NCBI RefSeq assembly: GCF_030406325.1
Contig: NZ_JAUEQY010000010.1
Span: 124,001-188,000, forward strand
DNA: 64,000 nucleotides
Source of the DNA: Actinomadura sp. DC4
Lineage (GTDB): Bacteria > Actinomycetota > Actinomycetes > Streptosporangiales > Streptosporangiaceae
Reading direction: 5' to 3'
Both the position numbers and the translations under genes were made by a program. Shown piece by piece: positions 32,047-42,503 of the stretch. Position 1 is the first letter of the stretch. Each line of letters opens with the position of its first letter. The notes beneath the pieces are model-generated. The model was given only the letters and a program-made list of their open reading frames with translations, did not search any database and was not told the origin of the DNA.

Positions 32047-33444
32047 GTGAGTCAGCCGAAGAAGAGTGAGTTCGTCGTCGTCGCCAACCGCCTCCCGGTC
32101 GATCGGGTCACCGATGAGGACGGCGAGGGGACCTGGCGGCGCAGCCCGGGCGGGCTCGTGACCGCGATCGTGCCGGTAATGCAGCGGAGAGAGGGCGCCT
32201 GGGTCGGATGGCAGGGCTCCCCGGACGAGGACCTCGAACCGTTCGAGGCGGAGGGGATGACGCTTCAGCCGGTACGCCTGTCGGCGGCCGATGTCGAGCT
32301 TTACTACGAGGGGTTCTCCAACGCCACGCTGTGGCCCCTCTACCACGACGTGATCGCGCAGCCGGTGTACCGCAGGAAGCTGTGGGAGGCCTACGAGCGC
32401 GTCAACCGCCGCTTCGCCCGCGCCGCCGCCGAGGTCGCGGAGGAGGGCGCGGTCGTCTGGGTACAGGACTACCAGCTGCAGCTCGTCCCGAAGATGCTGC
32501 GCGAGCTGCGCCCCGACCTGCGCATCGGGTTCTTCCTGCACATCCCGTTCCCGCCGATGGAGCTGTTCCAGCAGCTGCCCTGGCGGAAGGAGATCCTCGA
32601 GGGGCTGCTCGGCGCCGACCTCGTGGGCTTCCAGAGCCGCGACGCGGCCTCCAACTTCGTCCGGCTGTGCCGGCGCATCTGCGATCTGAAGACCCAGCGG
32701 CACGACGTCATGCTCGACGACCGCACCGTACGGGCCGACCACTTCCCCATCTCGGTCGACGCGCACGAGCTGATCGCGCTGGCCGAGGACGAGGACGTCC
32801 AGCAGCGGGCGGTGCAGATCCGCGAGGATCTCGGCAACCCCGCGTCGGTGCTGCTCGGTGTCGACCGCCTCGACTACACCAAGGGCATCCAGCAGCGGCT
32901 GCAGGCCTTCACCGAGCTGTTCGAGGACCGCCGGATCAAGGTCGGTGACGCGGTGTTCGTGCAGGTCGCGACGCCGAGCCGCGAACGCGTCGAGGAGTAC
33001 CGCATCCTGCGCGACGAGATCGAGCTCCAGGTCGGCCGCGCCAACGGCATGTACGCCGAGCTGGGCTCACCGATCATCAACTACATGCACACGTCGTACA
33101 CGCGGAAGGAACTCGCCGCGCTGTACCTCGCGGCGGACGTCATGGTGGTGACGCCGCTGCGCGACGGCATGAACCTCGTCGCGAAGGAGTACGTCGCGTG
33201 CCGGGCCGACCTCAAGGGCAGCCTGGTGCTGAGCGAGTTCGCGGGGGCGGCGGATGAGCTGCACCGCGCGTACCTCGTCAACCCGTACGACATCGGCGGC
33301 ACGAAGCAGCGGATGTACGAGGCCATGCACGCCGGCCCGGTCGAACGCGCCCGGCGCATGCGGTCGATGCGCAAGCGCGTCATCGAGCACGACGTCGACC
33401 TGTGGGCCAAGGAGTTCCTGGACGCCCTCGAAGCGGGGCGCTGA
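32047..33444 (+). CDS. otsA: Trehalose-6-phosphate synthase
   Basis: 465 residues, GT20 family. Motifs: [91 protein letters not shown] with the catalytic region, and [15 protein letters not shown] for the nucleotide sugar. It condenses (U/G)DP-glucose and glucose-6-phosphate into trehalose-6-phosphate in the cytosol, for osmotic and desiccation protection. No otsB phosphatase gene is adjacent. Start GTG 32047 in a purine-rich leader. Confidence 0.96.
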   Translation: MSQPKKSEFVVVANRLPVDRVTDEDGEGTWRRSPGGLVTAIVPVMQRREGAWVGWQGSPDEDLEPFEAEGMTLQPVRLSAADVELYYEGFSNATLWPLYHDVIAQPVYRRKLWEAYERVNRRFARAAAEVAEEGAVVWVQDYQLQLVPKMLRELRPDLRIGFFLHIPFPPMELFQQLPWRKEILEGLLGADLVGFQSRDAASNFVRLCRRICDLKTQRHDVMLDDRTVRADHFPISVDAHELIALAEDEDVQQRAVQIREDLGNPASVLLGVDRLDYTKGIQQRLQAFTELFEDRRIKVGDAVFVQVATPSRERVEEYRILRDEIELQVGRANGMYAELGSPIINYMHTSYTRKELAALYLAADVMVVTPLRDGMNLVAKEYVACRADLKGSLVLSEFAGAADELHRAYLVNPYDIGGTKQRMYEAMHAGPVERARRMRSMRKRVIEHDVDLWAKEFLDALEAGR

Positions 33445-33496
33445 CCCCGAGGCCGGCGCGGCCGCCCCACGGACCACGCTCGGCTCGGTGTTCTTC

Positions 33497-33634
33497 CTAG
33501 GCGTCCTCGTCGGTCTCGGCGGCGGGCGCCTTTCCCGGGACGGCGTGCGGGTTCATGCCGTTCGGGTGGAAGATCTGCTCCTTGTCGTCCGTCGCCGGGG
33601 TCTGCTCTTCCTCGGTCTGCGGCTTGTCGGTCAT
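33497..33634 (-). CDS. 45-residue acidic small protein downstream of the SARP gene
   Basis: ATG 33634 with AAAGG nine bases upstream, stop TAG. The product has an acidic, disordered N-terminus (TDKPQTEEEQTPATDDKEQ), a conserved-looking centre (IFHPNGMNPHAVPGK) and an acidic tail (ETDEDA). It follows the SARP gene by 60 bp on the same strand. No known family; too short for standard gene callers. Possible peptide signal, precursor peptide or small regulator; purely inference. Confidence 0.6.
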   Translation of the reverse strand: MTDKPQTEEEQTPATDDKEQIFHPNGMNPHAVPGKAPAAETDEDA

Positions 33635-33693
33635 GTGCGTCTGCCTTTCGTGAGGTGATGGCGTGAGCCTAGTGACGCCGGATCAACATTGGA

Positions 33694-36612
33694 TCAACGT
33701 GGCGCGGGTGCCCGGTCGAGCAGGTCGCGTACGTCCGCGGCGGCCGGTGCGCCCAGCGCCTGGAAGACGCCGAGCGCCTGTTCCCAGCAGGCACGGCCGT
33801 CGTCCGGGCGGCCGTCCTCGGTGAGCGCCCGGCCGAGGACGCCGAGGGCGCGGCCCTCGCCGAACCGCTGGTCGATCTCGCGGGCGATGGCCAGGGCCTC
33901 CTCGGCGTGGGCGACCGCCTCGGCGGGACGGCCGGCGCGGAGGTGACTCTCGGCCAGCCGGTACAGCGTGTGGTGCTCGCGCAGGCGCTGCCCGGTCGAG
34001 CGGAAGACGGCCAGGCAGTCGAGGTAGTACGGGATCGCCTCCTCCGGCCGGCCCATCCCGTCCAGGATCGATCCGAGGTACTGCATCGCCTTGGCGGCGC
34101 CCATCGCGCTGCCCTGCCCGCGGAACAGCTCCAGGCTCCGCTCGGCCGCGTCGAGGGCCTCCTTGTCGCGGTGCAGCTCGGCGGCGGCCCGCGCCAGGTT
34201 GGTGAGGCAGTTCGCCTGGCCCTCGGGCGAGCCGAGGTCGGCGAAGACGTCCGCGGCCTGCTGGAAGGAGGTGAAGGCGTCGTCGTACTGGCGGTGCTCG
34301 AAGGCCACGACGCCCAGGCCGTTGAGGGCCTCGGCCCGTACGTGCCGGTCGCCGGAGACCTCGGCCACCTCGACCGTCGTACGGAGGCTGGCCTCGGCCT
34401 CGTCCAGCCGGAAGCCGGCGTGGAGGATGAGGCCGAGCAGGTAGCCGGCCCGGCCGCGGCTGTACGGGTGGTCCTTCTCCAGGGCCGCGGTGACGACGAG
34501 CCGCGCGGTCTGCTCGAACTCCCACAGGTGGGTGCCGGACATGATCAGCGGTTCGAGGCTCAGCAGCAGGTCGGCGGCGATCGGCAGGTCGGGCGCGCCG
34601 CCGCGGGTGGCCTCGGCGACGACCGCGCACAGGTTCGCGGTCTCGTGCTCCAGCCAGGCCAGCGCCTCCTCCGCGGAGGCGAACTCGGTACCGCGTGCCT
34701 CCGGGGTGCTCAGGTGGTCGCCCGCGGCGGACTCGGCGGCCTGGTAGGCGTTGCGCGCCGAGGCGAAGTAGAAGTCCAGTATCCGGTGCGGCACCGCGTC
34801 CCGCGCGGCCTCCGAATCGTGGCGTTCGGCCTGGCGCCGGGCGAAGAGCTTGAGCAGGTCGTGGTATCGATAGCGGCCCGGCGCGGGCGTCTCCAGCAGG
34901 CTCGCGTCGACGAGCGACTCCAGCAGGTCCTCGGTCTCGTGCTCGGGCATGCCGAGCACGGCCGCCGCCGCGTTCAGCGAGACGTCGTGCACGTCGGGCA
35001 GGGCCAGCAGCCGGAACGCCCGCGCCTGCTCGTCGAACAGCTGGCCGTAGCCGAGCTCGAACGTGGCCGAGACGGTGTGGTTGCCGACCCGCATCTCGTC
35101 GAGGCGGCGCTTCTCGTCCGTGAGACGCTCGGCGATGGTCGCCATCGACCAGCTCCGCCGCGACGCCAGCCGGGAGCCGACGATGCGTACGGCGAGCGGA
35201 AGGTGGCCGCAGGCCGCGACGACCTGGGCGGCGATCTCCCGCTCGTCCTCCACCCGCTCCTCACCGGCGATCCGGCCGAACAGGGTGATCGCCTCGTCGG
35301 TGACCAGGCCGTCCAGGTCCAGCGCCCGCGTCGCGTGCATGCCGACCAGCCGGGACCTGCTCGTCACGAGCACCGCGCAGCCGGCCGATCCGGGCAGCAG
35401 CGGGCGTACCTGGTCGGCGTCGCGCGCGTCGTCCAGCACGACCAGCATCCGCCGGTCCGACAGCCGGGTGCGCAGCAGCGCCGAGCGCTCCTCCAGCGGG
35501 GCCGGCAGGTCCTTGTCCGGTACGCCGAGGGCGCGCAGGAAGGCGCCGATGACCGCCTCGGGCCCGGCCGGGTCCGGGCCGGCGCCGCGCAGCTCGGCGA
35601 ACAGCTGGCCGTCGGGGTAGTGCTCCCGCACCGCGTGCCCGAGATGGACGGCGAGAGTGGTCTTGCCGACACCGCCGATGCCCGCCACGGACACGACCAC
35701 CATCGCCGTACGGTCCGGCGCGGTGAGCGCCGCGACCAGCTCGGCCACCGTCGTCGTACGGCCGGTGAAGTCGGCCACGTCCGCGGGCAGCTGGGCCGGG
35801 GCGGGCGGAGGCGGCGCCGATTCCCGTACGGGCTCGTGCGTCTCGGCCAGCGAGGTGTCGCCGGCCAGGATCCGGGCGTGCAGGTCGGTCAGCTCCGGGC
35901 CGGGATCGATGCCCAGCTCCTCCACCAGCACGTGGCGTGTGTCGGCGTACACGCCGAGCGCCTCGGCCTGCCGCCCGCAGCGGTACAGCGCGAGCATGAG
36001 CAGGCCGCGCAGGCGCTCGCGCAGCGGATGCTCGACGGTCAGCTCGGACAGGCCGGCGACCGACTCGGCCGCGCGGCCCGTCTCCAGCTCGATGCCGTAC
36101 AACGTCTCCAGCGCGGTGAGCCGCTGCTCCTGCAGGTGGACGCGCTGGCCCTCGGCCCAGGCGCCGTGGATGCCCGCGAGCGGCTCGCCGCCCCACAGGT
36201 CGAGCGCCTCACGCAGCGAACGTGCCGCCGTCGCCGGGTCACCGGCGCGCCGGGCCTCCTCGGCGGCGGCGAGCCGCTCCTCGAAGAGGGTCAGGTCGAG
36301 CGACTCGCGCGGCAGGGGCAGCGCGTACGCGCCCGCCTCGGAGGGCATGACGGTGGACTTCTGCCGCGCCACGTGCCCCGGCTCGAGCACTCCGAGCAGC
36401 CGGGAGACGTACGTGCGGACGGCGCCCATCGCGCGGGCCGGTGGCTCGTCGCCCCACAGCGCGTCGATGAGGTCCTCGGCGGTCGCCTGCCGGCCACGGC
36501 GGAGGAGGAGCACGGTGAGCACGGCTCGCTGCTGCGGCGTGCCGAGTTCGAGTTCGACGCCGTCACGCCACGCACGGACCCGGCCGAGAACCGCGAAGCG
36601 TAGCCCGTCCAT
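33694..36612 (-). CDS. SARP-family regulator (BTAD, NB-ARC, TPR; AfsR-like)
   Basis: 972 residues. An OmpR-like winged helix (~1-95, LRFAVLGRVRAWRDGVELELG, VLLLRRGRQATAEDLIDALWG) is followed by the bacterial transcriptional activation domain (~100-250, LTLFEERLAAAEEARRAGD). The NB-ARC/STAND ATPase (~290-560) has Walker A VAGIGGVGKTTLAVHLGH and Walker B RMLVVLDDA, then VTSRSRL. The C-terminal ~330 residues are TPR-like. Such regulators activate secondary-metabolite genes after ligand or ATP-dependent oligomerisation; no biosynthetic cluster is in view. A CTCAGGG/CCCTGAG dyad lies upstream of the start. Confidence 0.93.
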   Translation of the reverse strand: MDGLRFAVLGRVRAWRDGVELELGTPQQRAVLTVLLLRRGRQATAEDLIDALWGDEPPARAMGAVRTYVSRLLGVLEPGHVARQKSTVMPSEAGAYALPLPRESLDLTLFEERLAAAEEARRAGDPATAARSLREALDLWGGEPLAGIHGAWAEGQRVHLQEQRLTALETLYGIELETGRAAESVAGLSELTVEHPLRERLRGLLMLALYRCGRQAEALGVYADTRHVLVEELGIDPGPELTDLHARILAGDTSLAETHEPVRESAPPPPAPAQLPADVADFTGRTTTVAELVAALTAPDRTAMVVVSVAGIGGVGKTTLAVHLGHAVREHYPDGQLFAELRGAGPDPAGPEAVIGAFLRALGVPDKDLPAPLEERSALLRTRLSDRRMLVVLDDARDADQVRPLLPGSAGCAVLVTSRSRLVGMHATRALDLDGLVTDEAITLFGRIAGEERVEDEREIAAQVVAACGHLPLAVRIVGSRLASRRSWSMATIAERLTDEKRRLDEMRVGNHTVSATFELGYGQLFDEQARAFRLLALPDVHDVSLNAAAAVLGMPEHETEDLLESLVDASLLETPAPGRYRYHDLLKLFARRQAERHDSEAARDAVPHRILDFYFASARNAYQAAESAAGDHLSTPEARGTEFASAEEALAWLEHETANLCAVVAEATRGGAPDLPIAADLLLSLEPLIMSGTHLWEFEQTARLVVTAALEKDHPYSRGRAGYLLGLILHAGFRLDEAEASLRTTVEVAEVSGDRHVRAEALNGLGVVAFEHRQYDDAFTSFQQAADVFADLGSPEGQANCLTNLARAAAELHRDKEALDAAERSLELFRGQGSAMGAAKAMQYLGSILDGMGRPEEAIPYYLDCLAVFRSTGQRLREHHTLYRLAESHLRAGRPAEAVAHAEEALAIAREIDQRFGEGRALGVLGRALTEDGRPDDGRACWEQALGVFQALGAPAAADVRDLLDRAPAPR

Positions 36613-36620
36613 TACCGTCC

Positions 36621-36651
36621 CTCAGGGAGCCCAAACCGAATCAACCCTGAG
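36621..36651. promoter_or_regulatory. Inverted repeat upstream of the SARP gene
   Basis: CTCAGGG (36621-36627) and CCCTGAG (36645-36651) are perfect 7-bp arms 17 bp apart, 9-39 bp before the SARP ATG on the minus strand and next to a TATTCT-like -10. Plausible operator or leader hairpin. Confidence 0.4.
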
Positions 36652-36704
36652 AATAGGGATATCCCAGTCGCGCCAACATCCGTGTGATCCACGACATTCA
36701 GGAC

Positions 36705-39212
36705 CTACAACCGGTTCACCTCGGTGATGTGGACGATCGCCCGGCCGGCCTCGTCGGAGGCCCGGAGGTCGACCTCGGCGCCGATGCCCCAGTCGCGGTG
36801 CCCGGCCGGATCGTCGAACACCTGGCGTACGCGCCACACCTCGTCCTCCTGCTCGATCTGCAGGAGCTTGGGCCCGCGCGCGTCGGGGCCGGTCTGGATC
36901 TCCGCGTGCTCGGCGTAGTAGGCGTCGAGCGCGTCCGCCCAGCGGTCGGCGTCCCAGCCGTCGGCGCCGTCGAGCTCGGCCAGGTCGTCGTAGCGCTCCA
37001 GGGCGGCCAGCTCGACACGACGGAACATCGCGTTGCGGACCAGCACGCGGAAGGCGCGGTGGTTGGCGGTGACCGCGGTGGGGGTGTCGTCGATCGTGGC
37101 GACCGGCTCGGCGGTGGGGTTCTGCAGCTGCTCCCACTCGTCCAGGAGGCTGGAGTCGACCTGGCGGACCAGCTCGCCGAGCCACGCGGTGAGGTCCTGC
37201 AGGTCCTCGGTCTTCACCGAGTCGGGCACGGTCTGCTGCAGCGCCTTGTAGGTGCTCGCGAGGTAGCGCAGCACGATGCCCTCGACACGGGCGAGCTGAT
37301 ACGCCGCGACGTACTCGGTGAACGTCATCGCCTGCTCGTACATGTCGCGGACGACCGACTTGGGCTGGAGCGGGTAGTCGGCGACCCACGGGTGGCCGCG
37401 GCGGTAGATGTCGTACGCGGCGAGGAGCGTCTCCTCCAGCGGCTTGGGATAGGTGACGTTCTGCAGGAGCTCCATCCGCTCCTCGTACTCGATCCCGTCG
37501 GCCTTCATCTGCGCGACCGCCTCGCCCTTGGCCTTGTTCTCCTGGGCGGCCAGGATCTGGCGGGGGTTCTCCAGGATCGACTCGATCACCGACAGCACGT
37601 CCAGCGCGTACGCGGGCGTGCTCGGGTCGAGCAGCTCGATGGCGGCCAGCGCGAACGTCGACAGCGGCTGGTTGAGCGCGAAGTCCTCCTGCAGGTCGAC
37701 GGTGAGCCGGGCGTACCGGCCCTCCGCGTCGGGCTCCTCCAGCTGCTCCACGACGCCGCCGGCCAGCAGGCTCCGGTAGATCGCGATCGCCTGGGAGATG
37801 TGCCGGCGCTGCCGGGCGCGGTCCTCGTGGTTGTCGGTGAGCAGCTTCTTCATCGCCTGGAAGGCGTTGCCGGGGCGGCCGATGACGCTGAGCAGCATCG
37901 CGTGGCTGACCTGGAACCGCGACTGCAGCGGCTCCGGATCGGCCGCGATCAGCTTGGTGAAGACGTCCTCGTCCCAGGTGACGAAGCCCTCGGGCGCCTT
38001 CTTGCGCTGGACCTTGCGCCGCTTCTTCGGGTCGTCGCCCGCCTTGGCCAGGGCCTTCTCGTTCTCCACGACGTGCTCGGGCGCCTGTACGACGACGAAA
38101 CCGACGACGTCGAAGCCGGCCCGCCCGGCCCGCCCGGAGATCTGGTGGAACTCCCGCGCCCGCAGGCGGCGCACGCGGTTGCCGTCGTACTTGCTCAGCG
38201 CGGTGAACAGGACGGTGCGGATCGGGACGTTGACCCCGACGCCGAGCGTGTCGGTGCCGCAGATGACCTTGAGCAGGCCGGCCTGGGCGAGGCGCTCGAC
38301 CAGCCGGCGGTACTTCGGCAGCATCCCGGCGTGGTGGATGCCGATGCCGTGCCGGACCAGCCGCGACAGCGTCTGGCCGAACTTCGTGGTGAACCGGAAG
38401 CCGCCGATGAGACTGGCGATCTCGTCCTTCTCCGCGCGCGTGCAGACGTTGATGCTGGTCAGCGCCTGGGCGCGCTCGGCCGCGGCGGCCTGGGTGAAGT
38501 GGACGATGTAGACGGGGGCCTTCTGGTCCTGCAGGAGCTCCTCGATGGTCTCGTGCAGCGGCGTGACCCGGTATTCGTACTTCAGCGGCACCGGCCGGGT
38601 GACCGAGGTGACCACCGAGGTCGGCCGTCCCGTACGACGGGTCAGGTCCTCCTCGAACCTCGCGACGTCGCCGAGCGTGGCGGACATGAGCAGGAACTGG
38701 GCCTGCGGGAGCTCCAGGATCGGGATCTGCCACGCCCAGCCGCGGTCCGCCTCGGCGTAGAAGTGGAACTCGTCCATGACGACCTGGCCGATGTCGGCCG
38801 AGGCGCCGTCGCGCAGCGCGATGCTCGCCAGCACCTCGGCGGTGCAGCAGATGATCGGGGCGTCCGCGTTGACGCTGGCGTCGCCGGTCATCATCCCGAC
38901 GTTCTCGCTGCCGAACATCGCGATCAGGTCGAAGAACTTCTCCGACACCAGCGCCTTGATCGGCGCGGTGTAGAAGGTGACCTCGTTACGGGCGAGCGCG
39001 GCGAAGTGCGCGCCCGCGGCGACGAGGCTCTTTCCCGAGCCGGTCGGCGTGCTGAGGATGACGTTCGAGCCGGAGACGACCTCGATGAGGGCCTCCTCCT
39101 GCGCCGGGTAGAGCGTGATGCCGCGCTCGCCGACCCAGTCGTTGAAGGCGTCGAAGACGGCGTCGGGATCGGGAGTGGCGGGCATTCGGTCGATGAGGCG
39201 CACGCCTTCCAT
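36705..39212 (-). CDS. DEAD/DEAH-box RNA helicase with DUF3516 domain
   Basis: 835 residues from ATG 39212; the frame is open further but into the divergent protease gene. Helicase motifs: YPAQEEALIEVVSG, Walker A STPTGSGKSLVA, box II VVMDEFHFYAE, SAT motif LLMSATLG, then VICGTDTLGVGVNVP and HQISGRAGRAGFD. The long C-terminal half is DUF3516, typical of actinobacterial Ski2/Mtr4-like helicases. It is thought to unwind structured RNA, perhaps in RNA decay. No linked RNase gene. Confidence 0.93.
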   Translation of the reverse strand: MEGVRLIDRMPATPDPDAVFDAFNDWVGERGITLYPAQEEALIEVVSGSNVILSTPTGSGKSLVAAGAHFAALARNEVTFYTAPIKALVSEKFFDLIAMFGSENVGMMTGDASVNADAPIICCTAEVLASIALRDGASADIGQVVMDEFHFYAEADRGWAWQIPILELPQAQFLLMSATLGDVARFEEDLTRRTGRPTSVVTSVTRPVPLKYEYRVTPLHETIEELLQDQKAPVYIVHFTQAAAAERAQALTSINVCTRAEKDEIASLIGGFRFTTKFGQTLSRLVRHGIGIHHAGMLPKYRRLVERLAQAGLLKVICGTDTLGVGVNVPIRTVLFTALSKYDGNRVRRLRAREFHQISGRAGRAGFDVVGFVVVQAPEHVVENEKALAKAGDDPKKRRKVQRKKAPEGFVTWDEDVFTKLIAADPEPLQSRFQVSHAMLLSVIGRPGNAFQAMKKLLTDNHEDRARQRRHISQAIAIYRSLLAGGVVEQLEEPDAEGRYARLTVDLQEDFALNQPLSTFALAAIELLDPSTPAYALDVLSVIESILENPRQILAAQENKAKGEAVAQMKADGIEYEERMELLQNVTYPKPLEETLLAAYDIYRRGHPWVADYPLQPKSVVRDMYEQAMTFTEYVAAYQLARVEGIVLRYLASTYKALQQTVPDSVKTEDLQDLTAWLGELVRQVDSSLLDEWEQLQNPTAEPVATIDDTPTAVTANHRAFRVLVRNAMFRRVELAALERYDDLAELDGADGWDADRWADALDAYYAEHAEIQTGPDARGPKLLQIEQEDEVWRVRQVFDDPAGHRDWGIGAEVDLRASDEAGRAIVHITEVNRL

Positions 39213-39280
39213 CTTGCCCGTAGCACGGAGTGCCCGGTCCTCCAGGCGCGGTGAGCCCGCGCCTTCTACGATCGGCGGAC

Positions 39281-42200
39281 GTGACAGTGCCCGGATATCT
39301 GCGTTATCCCCATCTCCATGACGATCTGCTGACCTTCGTCGCCGAAGACGATGTATGGATCGCCCCGCTCTCCGGCGGCCGCGCCTGGCGGCTCTCGGCC
39401 GACGGCGTCCCGGTCTCCCATCCAAGGTTCTCCCCGGACGGCCGCTGGGTGGCCTGGACCAGCAGACGCGACGGCGAGCCCGAGGTCTTCGTCGCCCCGG
39501 CCGAAGGCGGCGAAAGCCGCCGGCTGACCTACTGGGGAAGCATGGAGACCCGCGTGTGCGGCTGGACGCCCGACGGCGAGGTCCTCGCCGTCACGTCCTG
39601 GCGGCAGGCGTTCGGCCACCACACCCTCGCCTACGCCGTCCCCGTGGACGGCGAACCCGCCCGGCCGCTCGGCTGGGGTCCGGTGGGCGGCGCCGACATG
39701 GCGGCCGGTGGCGCGGTGGCGCTCGCCACGGTGCCCATGCAGGAGCCCTCCCGGTGGAAGCGGTACCGCGGGGGCGCGATGGGGCGGCTGTGGGTCGACT
39801 CCGGTGACGGATTCCGGCAGGTCCTCACCGAACCGGCCGGCAACCTCCACTGTCCGCTGTGGACCGGCGGGCGGCTGGCGTTCCTGTCCGACCACGAGGG
39901 CGTCGGGCGGCTGTACTCCAGCGCGCCGGACGGCTCCGACCTGCGGCGGCACTCCACCGATGAGGATTTCTACGCCCGGCACGCCGGCGGTGACGGGGAA
40001 CGCGTCGTCTACCAGCGGGCCGGCGACCTGTGGCTGGTGAACGGCCTCGACACCGAGCCCGCCCCCGTCGAGGTGACGCTGGGCGGCCCGCGAACCGGGC
40101 GTAACACGCGGCCGGTGGCCCCTCGGGTGGCGGATCTGGCGTGCGACCACACCGGGAGGGCCAGCGCGGTGGAGGTCCGCGGCGGCGTCTACTGGGTCAC
40201 CCACCGCGACGGGCCGGCCCGCGCGCTGGCCGCCACACCGGGCGTACGCGCGCGGCTGCCGCGTGTGCTGGGCGACACCGGGCAGGTCGTCTGGGTCACC
40301 GACACGGAGCAGGGCGACGCACTGGAGATCTCCGCGACGGTCGGCGCCGAGCGGCCGGCGGTACGGCGCCGGCTGGCGGCGGGCCGGCTGGGGCGGGTAG
40401 AAGAGCTCGCGGCGGCGCCGGACGGGACGGCGGTCGCGGTCGCCGCGCACGACGGCCGGGTGCTGCTGGTCGACTCGGCGAGCGGTGAGGTCGCCACGCT
40501 GGCGTCCGGAGAACACGGACCGGCGGACGGGCCGGCCTTCTCGCCGGACTCGGCCTGGCTCGCCTGGACCCAGCCGCACACCGGGCAGCTGTCGCGGATC
40601 CGGCTCGCCCGGGTGGCGGACCGCTCGGTCACCGACGTCACGGACGGCCGGTTCCAGGACGGTGCTCCGGTGTTCACCACCGACGGCGCCTACCTGGTCT
40701 TTCTCTCGTGGCGTGGGTTCGACCCGGTCTTCGACTCCCACTTCTTCGACCTGTCCTTCCCGTTCGGCTGCCGCCCCTACCTCGTCCCGCTGGACGCCGC
40801 CGCCCCGTCGCCGTTCGAGCCGACCCCGTACGGCCGCGCGCCGGGGTCCGACGACGACAAGGAGGACAAGCAGGAGTCCGTGGTGGTCCTGGACGGCCTC
40901 GCGACGCGTGTCGTGCCGTTCCCGGTCCCCGACGCGGAGTACTCCGACCTGCGGGCGGTGAAAGGAGGGATCGTCTGGCTGCGGCGGCCGCTCACCGGCA
41001 CGCTCGGCGACGACGACGCGGACCGGCCCAAGAACGTCCTCGAACGCTACGACCTCACCAAGCGGACCTGCGACGAGGTCACGACCGGCCCCGACTGGCT
41101 GGACGTCAGCGGCGACGGCAAGCGCATGGTCATCAGCGCCGACGGCGCCCTCCGGGTGCTGGCGACCGACGGGCCCGACGACGGCGACGATGACTCCAAG
41201 GTGGACCTGTCCCGGCTGCGCGTCACCGTCGACCCGGCGGTCGAGTGGCGGCAGGCGTACGGCGAGGCCGGACGGGTCATGCGCGACTACTTCTGGTCCC
41301 GTGACATGAGCGGCGTCGACTGGGACGAGATCCTGGACCGCTACCGCCCGCTGCTCGACCGGATCGCCGGCAGCGACGACTTCGCCGACCTTCTGGGCGA
41401 GGTGTTCGGCGAGCTGGGCACCTCGCACGCGTACGTCTCCGCCCGTGGCCACTACAGCGGTCAGTACCTCGGGCTGCTCGGCGCCGACCTGGAGCGCGAC
41501 GACGACCGGCTGTGGCGGGTGAAGCGCGTTCTGCCGGTCGAGGTCTCCGACCCTTACGCCCGTTCGCCGCTGGCGACGCCGGGAGCGCAGGTCCGTTCCG
41601 GCGACGCGGTCGTGGCGGTCAACGGCAGGCCGGTGAACGATGTCACCGGGCCTGGCCCGCTGCTCACCGGCGCGTACAACACGCTCACCGAACTGACCAT
41701 CGCGCCCGGGTCCGGCGGGCCGGTGCGGCGCATCGTCGTCCGGCCGCTCTTCGACGACCAGCGGGTCCGCTACCAGGCGTGGGTCGCCGACCGGCGGGCG
41801 GAGGTGCGCCGGCTGGGCGAGGGAAGGGTCGGGTACCTCCACATCCCGGACATGCAGGAGACCGGCTGGGCGCAGTTCCACCGCGACCTGCGCGGCGAGA
41901 TGGCCGCGGAGGGGCTGCTGGTCGACGTGCGCGGCAACACCGGCGGTTTCGTCTCCGAGCTCGTCGTGGAGAAGCTGGCCCGCCGGGTGGTCTCGTGGGG
42001 CGTCGGGCGGCATCGGAGCCCGATGAGCTATCCCCACGACGCTCCGCGGGGTCCGGTCATCCTGCTCACCGACGAGCACACGGGGTCGGACGGGGACATC
42101 ATCGCCGCCGCCGTGCGCGCACTGGGCCTCGGCACGGTCGTCGGCACGCGGACATGGGGCGGGGTCATCGGCTACGAGGGTCACCACTGGCTGGTGGACG

Positions 42201-42409
42201 GCACGACCATGACGGTCCCGCAGTACGGGAGGTGGTTCGACGGCCACGGCTGGGAGCTGGAGAACCGCGGAGTCGAACCGGACGTGGAGGTCGCGATGGG
42301 GCCCGGCGACTGGGCGCGGGGGCGGGACCCGCAGTTGGAGACCGCCGTACGGATCGCGCTGGAGCGGCTGGCCGAGCGTCCCGCCGCGATGCCCCCGCCT
42401 CGCCCCTGA
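39281..42409 (+). CDS. Tricorn-type S41 peptidase
   Basis: 1042 residues from GTG 39281. The N-terminal ~650 residues are WD/Kelch-like propeller repeats (FSPDGRWVAWTSRRDGEPEV and others). A core with a C1-type helical domain follows, then a PDZ domain (~760-850, SGDAVVAVNGRPVNDVTG) and the S41 catalytic domain with GYLHIPDMQETGW, VDVRGNTGGF and nucleophile Ser in TDEHTGSDGDIIAAA, ending EPDVEV. Tricorn trims proteasome-generated peptides in the cytosol; actinomycetes also have a proteasome. No signal peptide is visible. An acidic, disordered DDDKEDKQE insert lies mid-protein. Confidence 0.92.
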   Translation: MTVPGYLRYPHLHDDLLTFVAEDDVWIAPLSGGRAWRLSADGVPVSHPRFSPDGRWVAWTSRRDGEPEVFVAPAEGGESRRLTYWGSMETRVCGWTPDGEVLAVTSWRQAFGHHTLAYAVPVDGEPARPLGWGPVGGADMAAGGAVALATVPMQEPSRWKRYRGGAMGRLWVDSGDGFRQVLTEPAGNLHCPLWTGGRLAFLSDHEGVGRLYSSAPDGSDLRRHSTDEDFYARHAGGDGERVVYQRAGDLWLVNGLDTEPAPVEVTLGGPRTGRNTRPVAPRVADLACDHTGRASAVEVRGGVYWVTHRDGPARALAATPGVRARLPRVLGDTGQVVWVTDTEQGDALEISATVGAERPAVRRRLAAGRLGRVEELAAAPDGTAVAVAAHDGRVLLVDSASGEVATLASGEHGPADGPAFSPDSAWLAWTQPHTGQLSRIRLARVADRSVTDVTDGRFQDGAPVFTTDGAYLVFLSWRGFDPVFDSHFFDLSFPFGCRPYLVPLDAAAPSPFEPTPYGRAPGSDDDKEDKQESVVVLDGLATRVVPFPVPDAEYSDLRAVKGGIVWLRRPLTGTLGDDDADRPKNVLERYDLTKRTCDEVTTGPDWLDVSGDGKRMVISADGALRVLATDGPDDGDDDSKVDLSRLRVTVDPAVEWRQAYGEAGRVMRDYFWSRDMSGVDWDEILDRYRPLLDRIAGSDDFADLLGEVFGELGTSHAYVSARGHYSGQYLGLLGADLERDDDRLWRVKRVLPVEVSDPYARSPLATPGAQVRSGDAVVAVNGRPVNDVTGPGPLLTGAYNTLTELTIAPGSGGPVRRIVVRPLFDDQRVRYQAWVADRRAEVRRLGEGRVGYLHIPDMQETGWAQFHRDLRGEMAAEGLLVDVRGNTGGFVSELVVEKLARRVVSWGVGRHRSPMSYPHDAPRGPVILLTDEHTGSDGDIIAAAVRALGLGTVVGTRTWGGVIGYEGHHWLVDGTTMTVPQYGRWFDGHGWELENRGVEPDVEVAMGPGDWARGRDPQLETAVRIALERLAERPAAMPPPRP

Positions 42410-42441
42410 CTTGGGCGGACACCCCTTCGCCGGGAAGAGTC

Positions 42442-42471
42442 TGGACAAAAAGTGATATCACCATGCTACAT
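42442..42471 (+). promoter_or_regulatory. Promoter with internal palindrome upstream of the SPFH operon
   Basis: TGGACA (42442-42447), an 18-base spacer and CTACAT (42466-42471) form a plausible promoter. The spacer contains the perfect 10-bp palindrome GTGATATCAC (42452-42461), a likely operator for the SPFH-RHH-GPP34 genes. The ATG used for SPFH is 33 bp after the -10. Confidence 0.5.
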
Positions 42472-42503
42472 TCGTGCCTGAGAGTTCAGAGAGGATGAGG
42501 GTC

